Source of the DNA: Pleurocapsa sp. PCC 7319
Lineage (GTDB): Bacteria > Cyanobacteriota > Cyanobacteriia > Cyanobacteriales > Xenococcaceae
Length of the DNA: 64,000 nucleotides
NCBI RefSeq assembly: GCF_000332195.1
Contig: NZ_KB235922.1
Coordinates: forward strand, 3,879,322 to 3,943,321
Direction of reading: 5' to 3'
Notes under the pieces: model-generated
The model's database searches: none
Told to the model about the DNA's origin: nothing
What the model saw: the letters and a program-made list of their open reading frames with translations, nothing else
Position numbers and translations under genes: made by a program
Part shown: piece after piece, positions 49,891-59,366 of the stretch
Layout: each line of letters begins with the position of its first letter
Position numbering within the stretch: position 1 is the first letter of the stretch

Positions 49891-52617
49891 ATGCAATTTA
49901 AGCAAAAAGTAATAGTCACGCTGCTATTTACAGCGATCGCAGGTTTGACTCTGGTTTCGGAAATAATTTACCTATTGACTGAATTCTGGTGGTTTGAGGC
50001 GGTAGGGTTCGGGTCAGTTTTCTGGCAGCGTATCTCTTGGCAAGTGGGAATTTGGCTGCTAACTTTTGGGGTATTTGGTTTTTTTTTAGGGTTTAATTAC
50101 TGGTTGGCATTGCGTCTTACAGACGATCGCGCTTTTCGTTTCCTTGAATCTAGTGAATTTGAGCCCTATACGCAAAAAATTGCCAACTATAGCGCTTTGT
50201 TGGTAATTTTGCTCATCTCACTAAGTATTGCTAATTTAAGTGCAGCATCATGGGAAATTATTCTCAAATTTTTCAACTCCAGCGAATTCAATCTTCTCGA
50301 TCCCATTTATCAACGGGATCTTGGCTTTTATTTATTCCGTTTACCTCTATTAGATAATCTGGAAAACTGGTTTTTGACTTTGTTGATTGCGGGGTTAATA
50401 TTGGCAGTTTTAGTCTATCTATTTAAGGGAACAATTCGATTTGATTGGCAATGGAAAAGCCTGATTATTGAAGATAAATGGCAAAAATTACTAACGAAGC
50501 CGATTAAAATTCATCTGAGCTTATTATTGGCGGCGATCGCTTTAGATATTGCGGTAGATTTTTGGCTTGAACGCTACGAACTGCTCTATTCTGCTCAAGG
50601 GATAGTTTGGGGAGCAGGTTATACCGATACCCACGCTCGATTGTTTGCCTTCTGGGTGATGATCGTCGCTTCGGTACTTTTAGGATTATGGTTGATTGTT
50701 GCTACCTGGTCGAACAAGCTCTTATTGCCTATATATGGCATTGGTGCCTATGCCGTAATGTTAATTCTAGTTATTGGCATTTATCCAGAGTTACAACAGC
50801 GTTTCATAGTAGAACCCAACGAGTTAGTTAAGGAAACACCCTACATCAAGCAGAATATCAAGTTCACGCAACAAGCTTATGACTTAGCCAAGATAGATAC
50901 TAAAGAATATCAACTAAAATTATCAGGTAAATCTGATGCCAATATTTTGGCGGAAAATCAAGCCACCATTGATAATATTCGTCTGTGGGATAATCGCCCT
51001 CTTCTGAGTACCTATCGCCAGCTACAGGAAATTCGCTTTTACTATAAATTTCAAGATGTTGACGTTGACCGCTACACCCTAAATGGTAACTATCGCCAGG
51101 TGATGCTTTCTCCCAGGGAATTTGATTATGCTCAAGTACCATCTTCTGCTCGTACTTGGGTTAACCAGCGACTCAAATATACTCACGGTTACGGCTTGGT
51201 TATGAATCCTGTTAACGAAGTAACTGCCGATGGCTTACCTGTTCTCTTCCTGAAAAATATTCCCCCTATCTCTCAAACAGATTTAGAGATCGAAGAGCCA
51301 GCTATCTATTACGGCGAATTGACTCAAGACTATATTTATACGGGCATGAATACCCCCGAGTTTGACTATCCCCGTGGGGCGGAAAATGCTTTCACTATGT
51401 ATGATGGAGCTGGAGGAGTAGCCATTGGTAATTGGTGGCGCAGGTTAGTCTATGCTTACAATATGGGGAGCTTGAAGATTTTAACTTCCAATTACTTCAC
51501 TCCAGATTCTCGTATCCATTACTACAGGGAAATTTCCGAACGAGTAGGTCATGTTGCTCCTTTTCTTCAATTTGACAATGACCCCTATATGGTTGTGGTT
51601 GATGGCAGACTAAAGTGGATCGTTGATGCCTACACTACTAGCGATCGCTATCCCTATTCGGAAGCTGTTGCCCATGAACAAAAAACTGAATTAATTACCG
51701 ATAAAAATATCAACTATGTCCGCAATCCGGTCAAAGTAGTAGTTGATGCTAAAGATGGCACCATGCAGTTTTATGTAGTGGACGAAAATGAACCTGTTTT
51801 AGCTACCTACCGTAAGATATTCCCCAATCTATTTATCAGCAAAGATGCTATTCCCCCTTCGCTTCAAGCTCATTTTCGTTACCCTCAAGATCTATTTAAA
51901 ATTCAATCCCGAATGTACTTGAGCTATCATATGACCGATCCTCAAGTATTTTATAATCGCGAAGATGATTGGCGGTTTGCCACCGAACTATATGATGGTC
52001 AACAGCAAGAGGTTGAACCAGATTACTTAATTATGAAGTTACCAGGGGAAACCAAAGAGGAATTTGTGCTGATTTTACCTTTTACTCCCGTCAACCGAGA
52101 TAACATGATCGCTTGGATAGCAGCTCGTTCCGATGGCAATAACTACGGCAAGTTAAGATTATACGAGTTTCCAAAACAAGAACTAGTTTATGGTCCTTTC
52201 CAGATTGAAGCCAGAATCGATCAAAATCCAGACATTGCCGAACAAATAACCCTCTGGAGTCAGAGAGGATCGCGAGTCATACGGGGAGATATCCTGGTCA
52301 TCCCCATTGATGGTTCTTTACTCTATGTTGAACCACTCTATCTTCGTGCTGAAAAAGGTGAATTGCCTGAATTAGCACGTATTATCGTAGCTTACGATAA
52401 AAAAATTGTCATGACTCCTACTCTAGAACAATCTCTAGCTTCTGTATTTGAACAAATCCCCTCAGAGTTAATCCCAGCTAGGACAGATTCACCATCCCAA
52501 CTGTCGCCCTTAGAAATTTATCAGCAAGCGCAAGAAGCTTTACAAAGAGGTAATTGGCTTGAATATGGTCTTTATCTGCAACAGTTAGAAGACATTTTGC
52601 AAGAATCAGCTCAATAA
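49891..52617 (+). CDS. UPF0182 family membrane protein
   Basis: 908 residues, the usual length of UPF0182. Seven membrane helices lie within residues 1-300 (first: VIVTLLFTAIAGLTLVSEII), separated by loops with YLRDLGFYLF-like elements (here YQRDLGFYLFRLPLLDN). The large C-terminal soluble part (about 310-900) contains the family blocks LPVLFLKNIPP, YYGELTQDYIYTGMNTPEFDYP and RIHYYREISERV. Conserved in cyanobacteria and actinobacteria; the function is unknown. It stands alone. Confidence 0.93.
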   Translation: MQFKQKVIVTLLFTAIAGLTLVSEIIYLLTEFWWFEAVGFGSVFWQRISWQVGIWLLTFGVFGFFLGFNYWLALRLTDDRAFRFLESSEFEPYTQKIANYSALLVILLISLSIANLSAASWEIILKFFNSSEFNLLDPIYQRDLGFYLFRLPLLDNLENWFLTLLIAGLILAVLVYLFKGTIRFDWQWKSLIIEDKWQKLLTKPIKIHLSLLLAAIALDIAVDFWLERYELLYSAQGIVWGAGYTDTHARLFAFWVMIVASVLLGLWLIVATWSNKLLLPIYGIGAYAVMLILVIGIYPELQQRFIVEPNELVKETPYIKQNIKFTQQAYDLAKIDTKEYQLKLSGKSDANILAENQATIDNIRLWDNRPLLSTYRQLQEIRFYYKFQDVDVDRYTLNGNYRQVMLSPREFDYAQVPSSARTWVNQRLKYTHGYGLVMNPVNEVTADGLPVLFLKNIPPISQTDLEIEEPAIYYGELTQDYIYTGMNTPEFDYPRGAENAFTMYDGAGGVAIGNWWRRLVYAYNMGSLKILTSNYFTPDSRIHYYREISERVGHVAPFLQFDNDPYMVVVDGRLKWIVDAYTTSDRYPYSEAVAHEQKTELITDKNINYVRNPVKVVVDAKDGTMQFYVVDENEPVLATYRKIFPNLFISKDAIPPSLQAHFRYPQDLFKIQSRMYLSYHMTDPQVFYNREDDWRFATELYDGQQQEVEPDYLIMKLPGETKEEFVLILPFTPVNRDNMIAWIAARSDGNNYGKLRLYEFPKQELVYGPFQIEARIDQNPDIAEQITLWSQRGSRVIRGDILVIPIDGSLLYVEPLYLRAEKGELPELARIIVAYDKKIVMTPTLEQSLASVFEQIPSELIPARTDSPSQLSPLEIYQQAQEALQRGNWLEYGLYLQQLEDILQESAQ

Positions 52618-52629
52618 AGGTTATTTGAT

Positions 52630-52717
52630 TAGGACTTACGCACCCAGTTTTCCCTTTATCCTTTTCCCTTTACCCCTCCCAAGAACTGAATTTTCTGCTA
52701 TTTCTGCGTAAGTCCTA
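52630..52717. mobile_element. MITE-like element with perfect 13-base inverted ends
   Basis: Ends TAGGACTTACGCA and TGCGTAAGTCCTA, perfect complements 88 bases apart overall. The interior is a pyrimidine-rich CCCTTT repeat with no frame. This end sequence recurs in cyanobacterial genomes at small non-autonomous elements (from memory). It lies between the UPF0182 stop and the APC permease. Confidence 0.75.
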
Positions 52718-52774
52718 TTGATATTAGATTCAGATTTTTTAAATATTAAGTGACAGACATCACACTCAATCTGG

Positions 52775-52804
52775 GTAAGTTTATGTTGTACTCCACAAAC
52801 TTAC
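52775..52804 (+). promoter_or_regulatory. Inverted repeat next to the APC permease start
   Basis: GTAAGTTT and AAACTTAC with a 14-base loop, ending three bases before the ATG. In RNA the stem would cover the ribosome-binding region; in DNA it could be an operator. No good Shine-Dalgarno is seen otherwise. Confidence 0.45.
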
Positions 52805-52807
52805 TTA

Positions 52808-54130
52808 ATGTCTTTGAACAAAAACCAAAATTCTTCGCGGATTGGTTTATCAACAGCGACCTGTATCATCGTCGCCAATATGATTGGTACAGGCGTATTT
52901 ACTAGCTTGGGATTCCAAGTCGTTGATTTGCGATCGGGATTTACCTTATTGATGTTGTGGTTAGTAGGAGGAATATTTGCTATTTGCGGTGCCCTTACCT
53001 ACAGTGAATTAGGTGCAGCTATGCCTCATTCTGGTGGGGAATACTACTACTTATCTCAGATATATCATCCCATAATAGGTTTCTTATCAGGATGGATATC
53101 AGTAACGGTAGGTTTTGCCGCTCCAATTGCTGCCGCAGCGATGGCATTAGGAGCTTATTTTTCCAGTGTATTTCCGTTAGTTCCCCAATTGGCGATCGCC
53201 TTACTGGTAGTCATTGGAGTTTCTTTGATCCACACCAGAAATTTAAAGTTAGGTAGTTATTTTCAGTTGGTTTTTACCATTTTGAAGGTGCTATTAATTG
53301 TAATTCTGATTGCCTGTGGTTTGCTATTAGCAAATGGTCAAGGTTTAGGTTTCTTGCCCTCTATAAATGACTTAGATTTAATTTTTAGTTCGCCGTTTGC
53401 TGTTTCTTTGGTTTATGTTACCTATTCCTACTCAGGATGGAACGCTGCGGTTTATTTAGCTAGTGAAGTAGAAGAACCAGAAAAGAATATTCCCCGTTCA
53501 TTAATTACCGGAACTTTGATTGTAATTGGCTTATATTTATTGCTGAATTTTATCTTTTTATACACCACTCCCTTAGATAGTTTAGCAGGAGAGCTGGAAG
53601 TAGGATATATTGCAGCAGGTCAAATTTTTGGAGCTTCCGGAGCCAAAATCATGGGGTTATTAATTTCTTTTGGCTTAATTTCTTCAATCAGTTCGATGGT
53701 TTTAGCCGGACCTAGAGTAACCCAGGTAATTGGTGAAGATATTCCACTATTTAAAATCTTAGCTAAGAAGAATCATAATGGTATTCCTTACTATTCAATT
53801 TTGCTTCAGCTTGCCATTGTAATTATTCTGCTCATAACTTCCAGTTTTGATCGAGTAATTACTTATCTCGGATTCACCTTAACTCTGTCATCTTTCATAA
53901 CAGTTTTGGGTGTGTTTGTACATAGATTTCGCTATCCTCAGATCCGTCGACCCTACAAAACTTGGGGATATCCAATTACGCCCTTAATTTTCTTGGGAAT
54001 TTCCCTCTGGATGTTGATATTTATCTTTATTGATAAGCCAGTCGAATCCTTAGCAGGAATCATGACTTTAGCAGTAGGTTTAATCGTTTACTTTGTGGCT
54101 GCCAAAAATAAACTTGGTTGGTCAGCGTAA
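52808..54130 (+). CDS. APC family amino acid permease
   Basis: 440 residues with about 12 helices, of the amino acid-polyamine-organocation superfamily. It has the first-helix substrate motif ATCIIVANMIGTGVFTSLGF (residues 16-35), the LMLWLVGGIFAICGALTYSELGAAMPHSGGEYYYL block and VTYSYSGWNAAVYLASEVEEPEKNIPRSLI around 208-237. These are hallmarks of the LAT/amino-acid transporter branch. The substrate is not predictable. It is probably monocistronic. Confidence 0.9.
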   Translation: MSLNKNQNSSRIGLSTATCIIVANMIGTGVFTSLGFQVVDLRSGFTLLMLWLVGGIFAICGALTYSELGAAMPHSGGEYYYLSQIYHPIIGFLSGWISVTVGFAAPIAAAAMALGAYFSSVFPLVPQLAIALLVVIGVSLIHTRNLKLGSYFQLVFTILKVLLIVILIACGLLLANGQGLGFLPSINDLDLIFSSPFAVSLVYVTYSYSGWNAAVYLASEVEEPEKNIPRSLITGTLIVIGLYLLLNFIFLYTTPLDSLAGELEVGYIAAGQIFGASGAKIMGLLISFGLISSISSMVLAGPRVTQVIGEDIPLFKILAKKNHNGIPYYSILLQLAIVIILLITSSFDRVITYLGFTLTLSSFITVLGVFVHRFRYPQIRRPYKTWGYPITPLIFLGISLWMLIFIFIDKPVESLAGIMTLAVGLIVYFVAAKNKLGWSA

Positions 54131-54176
54131 TACTTATTTTTCTCGAATAATTGTAATTATTTCTAGGTAAATTTAA

Positions 54177-55424
54177 ATGGTAAATATTATGAATAAATCG
54201 TTAATTGCAACTTTAGGTGCTGTTACTAGCGGATTATTATTACTCCAGTCTTGTAGTTCTAGTAATAATATTATTAACAAAGACACCATCTCTAATTTAG
54301 AAGATTCTAACGATAGCGCGGTTGTAGTCCCAGAGGTAAAACCAGAGGCAAAACCAGATCCTCTAGCAGAGTTTAATTTAGAAAAATCAGATCGTTTAAC
54401 TAGTACAGCTAAAGTATTAGCAGGAATCAAACTAGAAGATGATAGCAGTTTTTTAGACTTAGAAAAGGCTCCTATTTGGCAAGCTCATCATGATGCCCTG
54501 GCTAGTTCTTGGGCCAAATTAGAAACCCAGCAAATATCAAAAGTCAGAGAATGGACAGCTACTGAACTAAAAGAGATTAATGCTAATAATCCCACGGTAT
54601 TTTATCCTTTTAGTGGTCCTGATTTTCTCTATGGTTATTCCTTATTTCCCCAAGCCAAAGAAATGGTCTTAGTGGGATTAGAACCTGTTGGTTCTGTGCC
54701 TAATTTAACTAGTCTGAATAGCACTCAGTTCAATTCTAAATTGCAGGAAGTGAGAAATTCTCTCTATGCAATTCTCCAATTTAGTTTCTTTCGTACCAAT
54801 GATATGAAAGTGGACTTACAACAACAGGGAGTCTTGCCAATTCTGTATGTCTTTATGGCACGTACTAATAATCGTATTCTCGATGTAGAGTATGTTGGTT
54901 TAAATCAGGAAGCTGAAATTAAACCCTTGAAAGATGATTTAATTCCTGGAGTCAAAATTGCTTATGTTCCTGAAGGAGAACAAGACCCTCGTACTCTCTA
55001 TTATTTTTCTACAGATTTATCTAATGATGGTCTGAATAAGCATCCTGAAATAGCTGAATTTGTCGCTAAATTAGATAATCCCATAACTTATCTTAAAGCT
55101 GCTTCCTATCTAATGTATTACGATAGCTTTACTCAGATCAAAGATACAATTTTGTCTCAAAGTAGTTATCTATTGCAAGATGATTCAGGTATGCCCTTAA
55201 GCTCATTTAACAATAATCAATGGGATTTAGAGTTTTATGGCAATTACACGACTCCTATCGCTTTATTTGGCAATCGTTATCAACCCAATCTGAGACAAAT
55301 CTATACTTCAGATCGAGGTGAGATTAAACCCTTGAATTTTGGTATTGGTTATCAATTTGAAGTCAACAATTCTAACTTGATGTTGGCAAAAGCTAAGGAT
55401 GATTCTTTTGTTAAACCCGAGTAA
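54177..55424 (+). CDS. Lipoprotein of unknown function
   Basis: 415 residues with a lipoprotein signal, MVNIMNKSLIATLGAVTSGL then LLLQSC; the Cys at residue 26 is the expected lipid site. A second ATG (54189) would also serve. The mature protein starts with a Ser/Asn linker and an acidic KPEAKPDPLAEF stretch. It then has a globular domain with TVFYPFSGPDFLYGYSLFP around residue 140, repeated YLMYYDSF-type aromatic motifs and a C-terminal NNQWDLEFYGNYTTPIALFGNRYQPNL. I recognise no family. Likely anchored in the outer or plasma membrane. Confidence 0.75.
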   Translation: MVNIMNKSLIATLGAVTSGLLLLQSCSSSNNIINKDTISNLEDSNDSAVVVPEVKPEAKPDPLAEFNLEKSDRLTSTAKVLAGIKLEDDSSFLDLEKAPIWQAHHDALASSWAKLETQQISKVREWTATELKEINANNPTVFYPFSGPDFLYGYSLFPQAKEMVLVGLEPVGSVPNLTSLNSTQFNSKLQEVRNSLYAILQFSFFRTNDMKVDLQQQGVLPILYVFMARTNNRILDVEYVGLNQEAEIKPLKDDLIPGVKIAYVPEGEQDPRTLYYFSTDLSNDGLNKHPEIAEFVAKLDNPITYLKAASYLMYYDSFTQIKDTILSQSSYLLQDDSGMPLSSFNNNQWDLEFYGNYTTPIALFGNRYQPNLRQIYTSDRGEIKPLNFGIGYQFEVNNSNLMLAKAKDDSFVKPE

Positions 55425-55768
55425 TTTTGCATCTAAATTGTCTAGTAAATTAGTAATTTAAGGGAACGGTAAACAGCGCAAACTTTTGTCCCGAAAGGGT
55501 TACTGCTCCGAGACCGAAGGGAATCCTTTAGGGCATATTAGCGGGGGAGAAACTGCCACCCCGTTGAGCCCTAAAGGATTAGTTGCGCGTCACAAAATTC
55601 ATAATAAGGAAACAGAAAAATTTCTTCTCCATTGCTAATTTCCGTTCCCCTTTTTATTGACTTTTTCTAACTTAGTCATCAATTCTGACGTATTTTAATG
55701 CAGACATTTTAGGTTGAGAATGCCATCATATGCTTAGGTATATTAATTAGTTAAAGGACTTAATATAG
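55425..55768. other. Spacer with a highly structured block
   Basis: Between the lipoprotein and cyclase genes. Positions 55522-55534 (AATCCTTTAGGGC) and 55568-55580 (GCCCTAAAGGATT) are perfect 13-base complements. An inner GCGGGG pairs with CCCCG (about 55541-55564), and smaller CCGAAAGGG-type hairpins precede it. The block could be a strong terminator, a dispersed palindromic element or a small RNA. No gene is visible. Confidence 0.6.
55522..55580. repeat. Perfect 13-base inverted repeat with inner stem
   Basis: AATCCTTTAGGGC ... GCCCTAAAGGATT enclosing GCGGGG ... CCCCG. No T run follows on the plus strand, which argues against a simple terminator. Confidence 0.75.
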
Positions 55769-57892
55769 TTGCTCAGAAAACTAAGTATTCAGTCAAAACT
55801 AATGCTAATACTATTAGTGGTTAGTATCAGCTCTATTTTAGCGATCGCCTTTATCGGTTATGGCAGTGGTCAGCAAGCTCTTAATAATAGTATTTTTAAT
55901 CAATTAATTAGTCTTAAAGAATCCAAAGCATATCAGATTGAAACTTATTTTAAAAATATTCGCGCTGAAGTACAAACTATGAGCGAAAATCCTAGTGTGA
56001 TTGAGACCATGCAAGGATTTAAACAGGCATATCAAGAACTAGAATCAACATCAATTCAACCTGAATGGGATGAAAAACTTAAAACCTTTTATGCTCAAGA
56101 ATTTCTGCCCAAATTAGCCGAAAATATTCCAGAAAATCAGTTGCAGTCTTTTGAGCTACCTACTGAAAATGCTGCTCGTTATTTGCAATACTATTACATT
56201 GCTAATAATGCCAATGCTATTGGAAAAAAGTATTTTCTCGATAACCCTTTAGATAAAAGCAACTATAGTCGTCTGCACCAACAAATTCAATCTATCTATC
56301 GCAATTTGATCGTGAAATTCGGCTACTATGACTTGTTACTAATTGATACCGAAACAGGAAATATTGTCTATTCAGTAGAGAAAGAGGTTGATTTTGCTAC
56401 CAATCTTTATCAAGGAGCTTATTCTAAGAGTAATTTAGCTCGGGTAGTCCAGGCAGTTCGTCAAAAAAACGAACCCAGTATGGTAGCGATCGCCGATTTT
56501 GAAGCCTACCGTCCTTCCTACGCTGAACCTGCCGCTTTTATTGCTAGTCCCATTTTTGATGGTACAAAATTAATTGGTGTACTTGCTCTACAAATCTCTA
56601 TTGATGAGATTGATCAAGTAATGACGGGGGATGGCAATTGGCAACGTCATGGTTTAGGTAAGTCAGGAGAAACTTATTTAGTCGGTTCAGATTATGGGAT
56701 GAGAGGGGACTCTCGTTTTCTAGTGGAAGATAAGGAAGCTTATCTCCAGGCAATAGCAGCTAAAGGTATTACAGAGGAAGATTTAGAACAGATCAAAAAA
56801 TTTGATACTTCGATTTTATATCAAAAAGTTAATACTCCCCCTGTCAAAAGAGCCTTTGAAGGAGAGACGGGAACAGATATCACTGAAGACTATCGGGGAG
56901 TGGTCACTTTAAACGCATACCGACCACTGGATATTGATGGTTTGGACTGGGCAATCATTGCTCAGATTGATCGTGATGAAGCTTTTGCGCCGATTATGGC
57001 TTTTCAACATCGAGTACTTTTTTCCACGATCGCAATTGTTTTCCTCGTTACGGCGATCGCTGGCATATTTTCTCATTATTTCGTGCGTCCGATCTACAGT
57101 CTGATCAGGGGTTTTCGGCAAGTAGAACAAGGACAAACTGATGTGGTAGTAAAAGTAAAAGCTAAAGATGAATTTCGTGAACTAGGTAACTCTTTTAACG
57201 AAATGGTAAGCGGTCTCAATCATCAGCAACAGTTAGTCATACAAAGAGAGCAAGAAAACGACAAGTTACTCTTAAGTATTTTGCCAGAATCAGTAGCCCA
57301 GAGACTCAAAAAGGGAGAAAAAATTATTGCCGATAATTTTGCTAGTGTCACAGTTTTGTTTGCCGATTTACATGGATTTAATGAACTAGCCAAAAGTTTA
57401 TCTGCCCAGGAAACAGTTTCTTTTCTTAATAGCTTAGTTACAGCTTTTGACGAAGCAGCAGAAAGCTATGGAGTAGAAAAAGTGAAAACTATTGGTAGTG
57501 GCTATATGGCAGTTAGTGGCTTATCCATATCCCGTATCGATCATGCCAAGAGAGTGGTTGATTTCGCGATCGAAATGATGTGGATTCTGGATCGTTTTAA
57601 CCGCGAACGTCAGACCAATCTTAAACTAAGTGTTGGTATTAATTCAGGGGAAGTAGTGGCAGGCATCGTGGGACAAAGTAAATTTAGCTACGACCTTTGG
57701 GGAGATACGGTTAATATCGCTCATTATCTTCAGGTTCACAGTAGTAGTGATTCTATTCACGTAACAGATAATGTTCACGCTAGTCTAGGGGATCTATATG
57801 ATTTTGAGTCAGTTCCAGTTTTGGAACTTGCTGACAAAGGAAACTTGATAGCTTGGTCGGTTGTAGTAGAAAAAAAGGCTATTAATTATTGA
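55769..57892 (+). CDS. Class III adenylate cyclase-like sensor, catalytic site degenerate
   Basis: 707 residues, TTG start with AAAGGA upstream. A membrane helix is at about 11-31, and a large extracytoplasmic Cache-like sensor at 35-410 (YFLDNP, FDGTKLIGVLALQIS, SGETYLVG). A second helix follows at about 415-437, HAMP at 438-490 and a cyclase domain at 525-690. D533 (FADLHGF) is kept, but the second metal Asp is S577 (TIGSGYM instead of TIGDxYM). N649 is kept, but the transition-state Arg is Y653 (VNIAHYL instead of VNIASRM). The adenine-recognition residues K573 and D642 are present. It resembles a C2-type half site, so homodimer activity is doubtful. The channel gene follows after three bases. 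Confidence 0.88.
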   Translation: MLRKLSIQSKLMLILLVVSISSILAIAFIGYGSGQQALNNSIFNQLISLKESKAYQIETYFKNIRAEVQTMSENPSVIETMQGFKQAYQELESTSIQPEWDEKLKTFYAQEFLPKLAENIPENQLQSFELPTENAARYLQYYYIANNANAIGKKYFLDNPLDKSNYSRLHQQIQSIYRNLIVKFGYYDLLLIDTETGNIVYSVEKEVDFATNLYQGAYSKSNLARVVQAVRQKNEPSMVAIADFEAYRPSYAEPAAFIASPIFDGTKLIGVLALQISIDEIDQVMTGDGNWQRHGLGKSGETYLVGSDYGMRGDSRFLVEDKEAYLQAIAAKGITEEDLEQIKKFDTSILYQKVNTPPVKRAFEGETGTDITEDYRGVVTLNAYRPLDIDGLDWAIIAQIDRDEAFAPIMAFQHRVLFSTIAIVFLVTAIAGIFSHYFVRPIYSLIRGFRQVEQGQTDVVVKVKAKDEFRELGNSFNEMVSGLNHQQQLVIQREQENDKLLLSILPESVAQRLKKGEKIIADNFASVTVLFADLHGFNELAKSLSAQETVSFLNSLVTAFDEAAESYGVEKVKTIGSGYMAVSGLSISRIDHAKRVVDFAIEMMWILDRFNRERQTNLKLSVGINSGEVVAGIVGQSKFSYDLWGDTVNIAHYLQVHSSSDSIHVTDNVHASLGDLYDFESVPVLELADKGNLIAWSVVVEKKAINY

Positions 57893-57895
57893 TTT

Positions 57896-59365
57896 ATGGC
57901 AGAATCTTTTTGGCAAGAAGCATCTTTTATTTGGGGATTAATCCTAATTATCGTCTTTCCGCTACTGATCGTAGTTATTGGAGAGATTGGTATCTGGTTG
58001 CAAAAGCGCAATCGCTCTTTAGCAGCTACTTTGCAAATTGTTCGCAATCTAGTTTTACCTAGTTTGGCTCTGTTTATTCTCTTTACTAAAGTCTTAGCCT
58101 TTCCTAGCGATCGCCCCTTACTTCAGATTATAGAAACTGGGGTCGGTGTCTGTGCCATTCACGCGGTTCTCTCTTTAGCTAACGCCCTACTATTTGGAGA
58201 AGTAAAAGTGGGGACTTGGCAAGCTAATACGCCCAAACTATTCCGCGATTTAATTCGCTTTTTTCTGATCGCAGTGGGGACGGCTTTAGTTCTCTCCGTA
58301 GTCTGGAAAGCTGATTTAGGAGGACTAATTGCTGCCTTAGGAGTTGGTTCTCTAGTTTTGGGTTTGGCTCTCCAAGATACTTTAGGTAACTTGTTTTCGG
58401 GTATTGCTTTGCTGTTTGAACGTCCTTTTAGTTTAGGAGATTGGTTAGAAATTAATGGAGTTAAAGGGAAGGTAATTGAGATTAACTGGCGTTCGGTACA
58501 CCTGCTGACTTATGACCTAGAAATTTTGGTGATTCCTAACGGGATTTTGGGCAAGGAAATATTCCGTAATTATCGTTCCCCGCGCAAGCTGCGCTCTGAA
58601 CCTATAGATATTGGTTTTTCTTATAAAGATCCTCCTAATAAGGTTAAACAAGTATTGATAGAAACGGCTTTAGCTACTGAAGGAGTATTGGACGACCCCA
58701 AACCTATAGTTAGAACTATGGAATATAGTGATTTTTCGATTAATTACCGAGTCAAACTATTTTTGGCTGACTACGATCAAATTCCGCAAATAAGAGATGA
58801 GTTTATCACTCGTATCTGGTACGCTGCCAATCGATATAATTTGACTATTCCCTTTCCAATTCGTACTCTTTATCATCAACCTGTTTCTAAATCTAATCCA
58901 GAGTCAAAATTAGCTCAATTTGTTGATTATCTGCGTGGTTTCTCTACTTTTGCCAGTATCGATCAAGAAGCTTTAGAACAACTGGCTCAAGATGCTGTCA
59001 TTAAGCATTTTGGTATTGGAGAGCCAGCGATCGCCAGAGGAACCAAGCACACGGGTCTTTATTTAATTATTACTGGTCAAGCACAATTATCTGTAACGAA
59101 TAATTTTGGTCAAGAAATAGAAATTGCCACCCTTTCTAAAGGGGAGTTTTTTGGTGAGATGGCATTACTAACTCAGTCCGATTTATCTAGTTCCCTTTTG
59201 ATATCAGCAATGGAAGACTTGACAGTACTAGTGCTAAAAATCGAAGCCGTACAACTTATTCTGCATCAAATTCCCAGACTAGCCCAAGAAATTGGCGCAG
59301 TAATTGAGACTCGTCGTCAAGCGATCAATTTGGCTCAAAAGACTATTGAACAGGGCACAATTTAA
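57896..59365 (+). CDS. MscS-type channel with C-terminal cyclic-nucleotide-binding domain
   Basis: 489 residues. Three helices lie in residues 10-105. The pore helix and MscS core, from about 125-290, contain LIAALGVGSLVLGLALQDTLGNLFSGIALL, PFSLGDWLEI and VIPNGILGKEIF. A cyclic-nucleotide-binding domain spans about 345-475: GLYLIITGQAQLSV, then GEFFGEMALLTQSDLSSSLLISAMED. The phosphate-binding cassette keeps the Glu (GEM) but has no Arg in the place of the usual PRSA. It begins three bases after the cyclase-like gene, so the two are co-transcribed. It matches the known bCNG layout; whether it binds cNMP is doubtful. Confidence 0.9.
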   Translation: MAESFWQEASFIWGLILIIVFPLLIVVIGEIGIWLQKRNRSLAATLQIVRNLVLPSLALFILFTKVLAFPSDRPLLQIIETGVGVCAIHAVLSLANALLFGEVKVGTWQANTPKLFRDLIRFFLIAVGTALVLSVVWKADLGGLIAALGVGSLVLGLALQDTLGNLFSGIALLFERPFSLGDWLEINGVKGKVIEINWRSVHLLTYDLEILVIPNGILGKEIFRNYRSPRKLRSEPIDIGFSYKDPPNKVKQVLIETALATEGVLDDPKPIVRTMEYSDFSINYRVKLFLADYDQIPQIRDEFITRIWYAANRYNLTIPFPIRTLYHQPVSKSNPESKLAQFVDYLRGFSTFASIDQEALEQLAQDAVIKHFGIGEPAIARGTKHTGLYLIITGQAQLSVTNNFGQEIEIATLSKGEFFGEMALLTQSDLSSSLLISAMEDLTVLVLKIEAVQLILHQIPRLAQEIGAVIETRRQAINLAQKTIEQGTI

Positions 59366-59366
59366 C

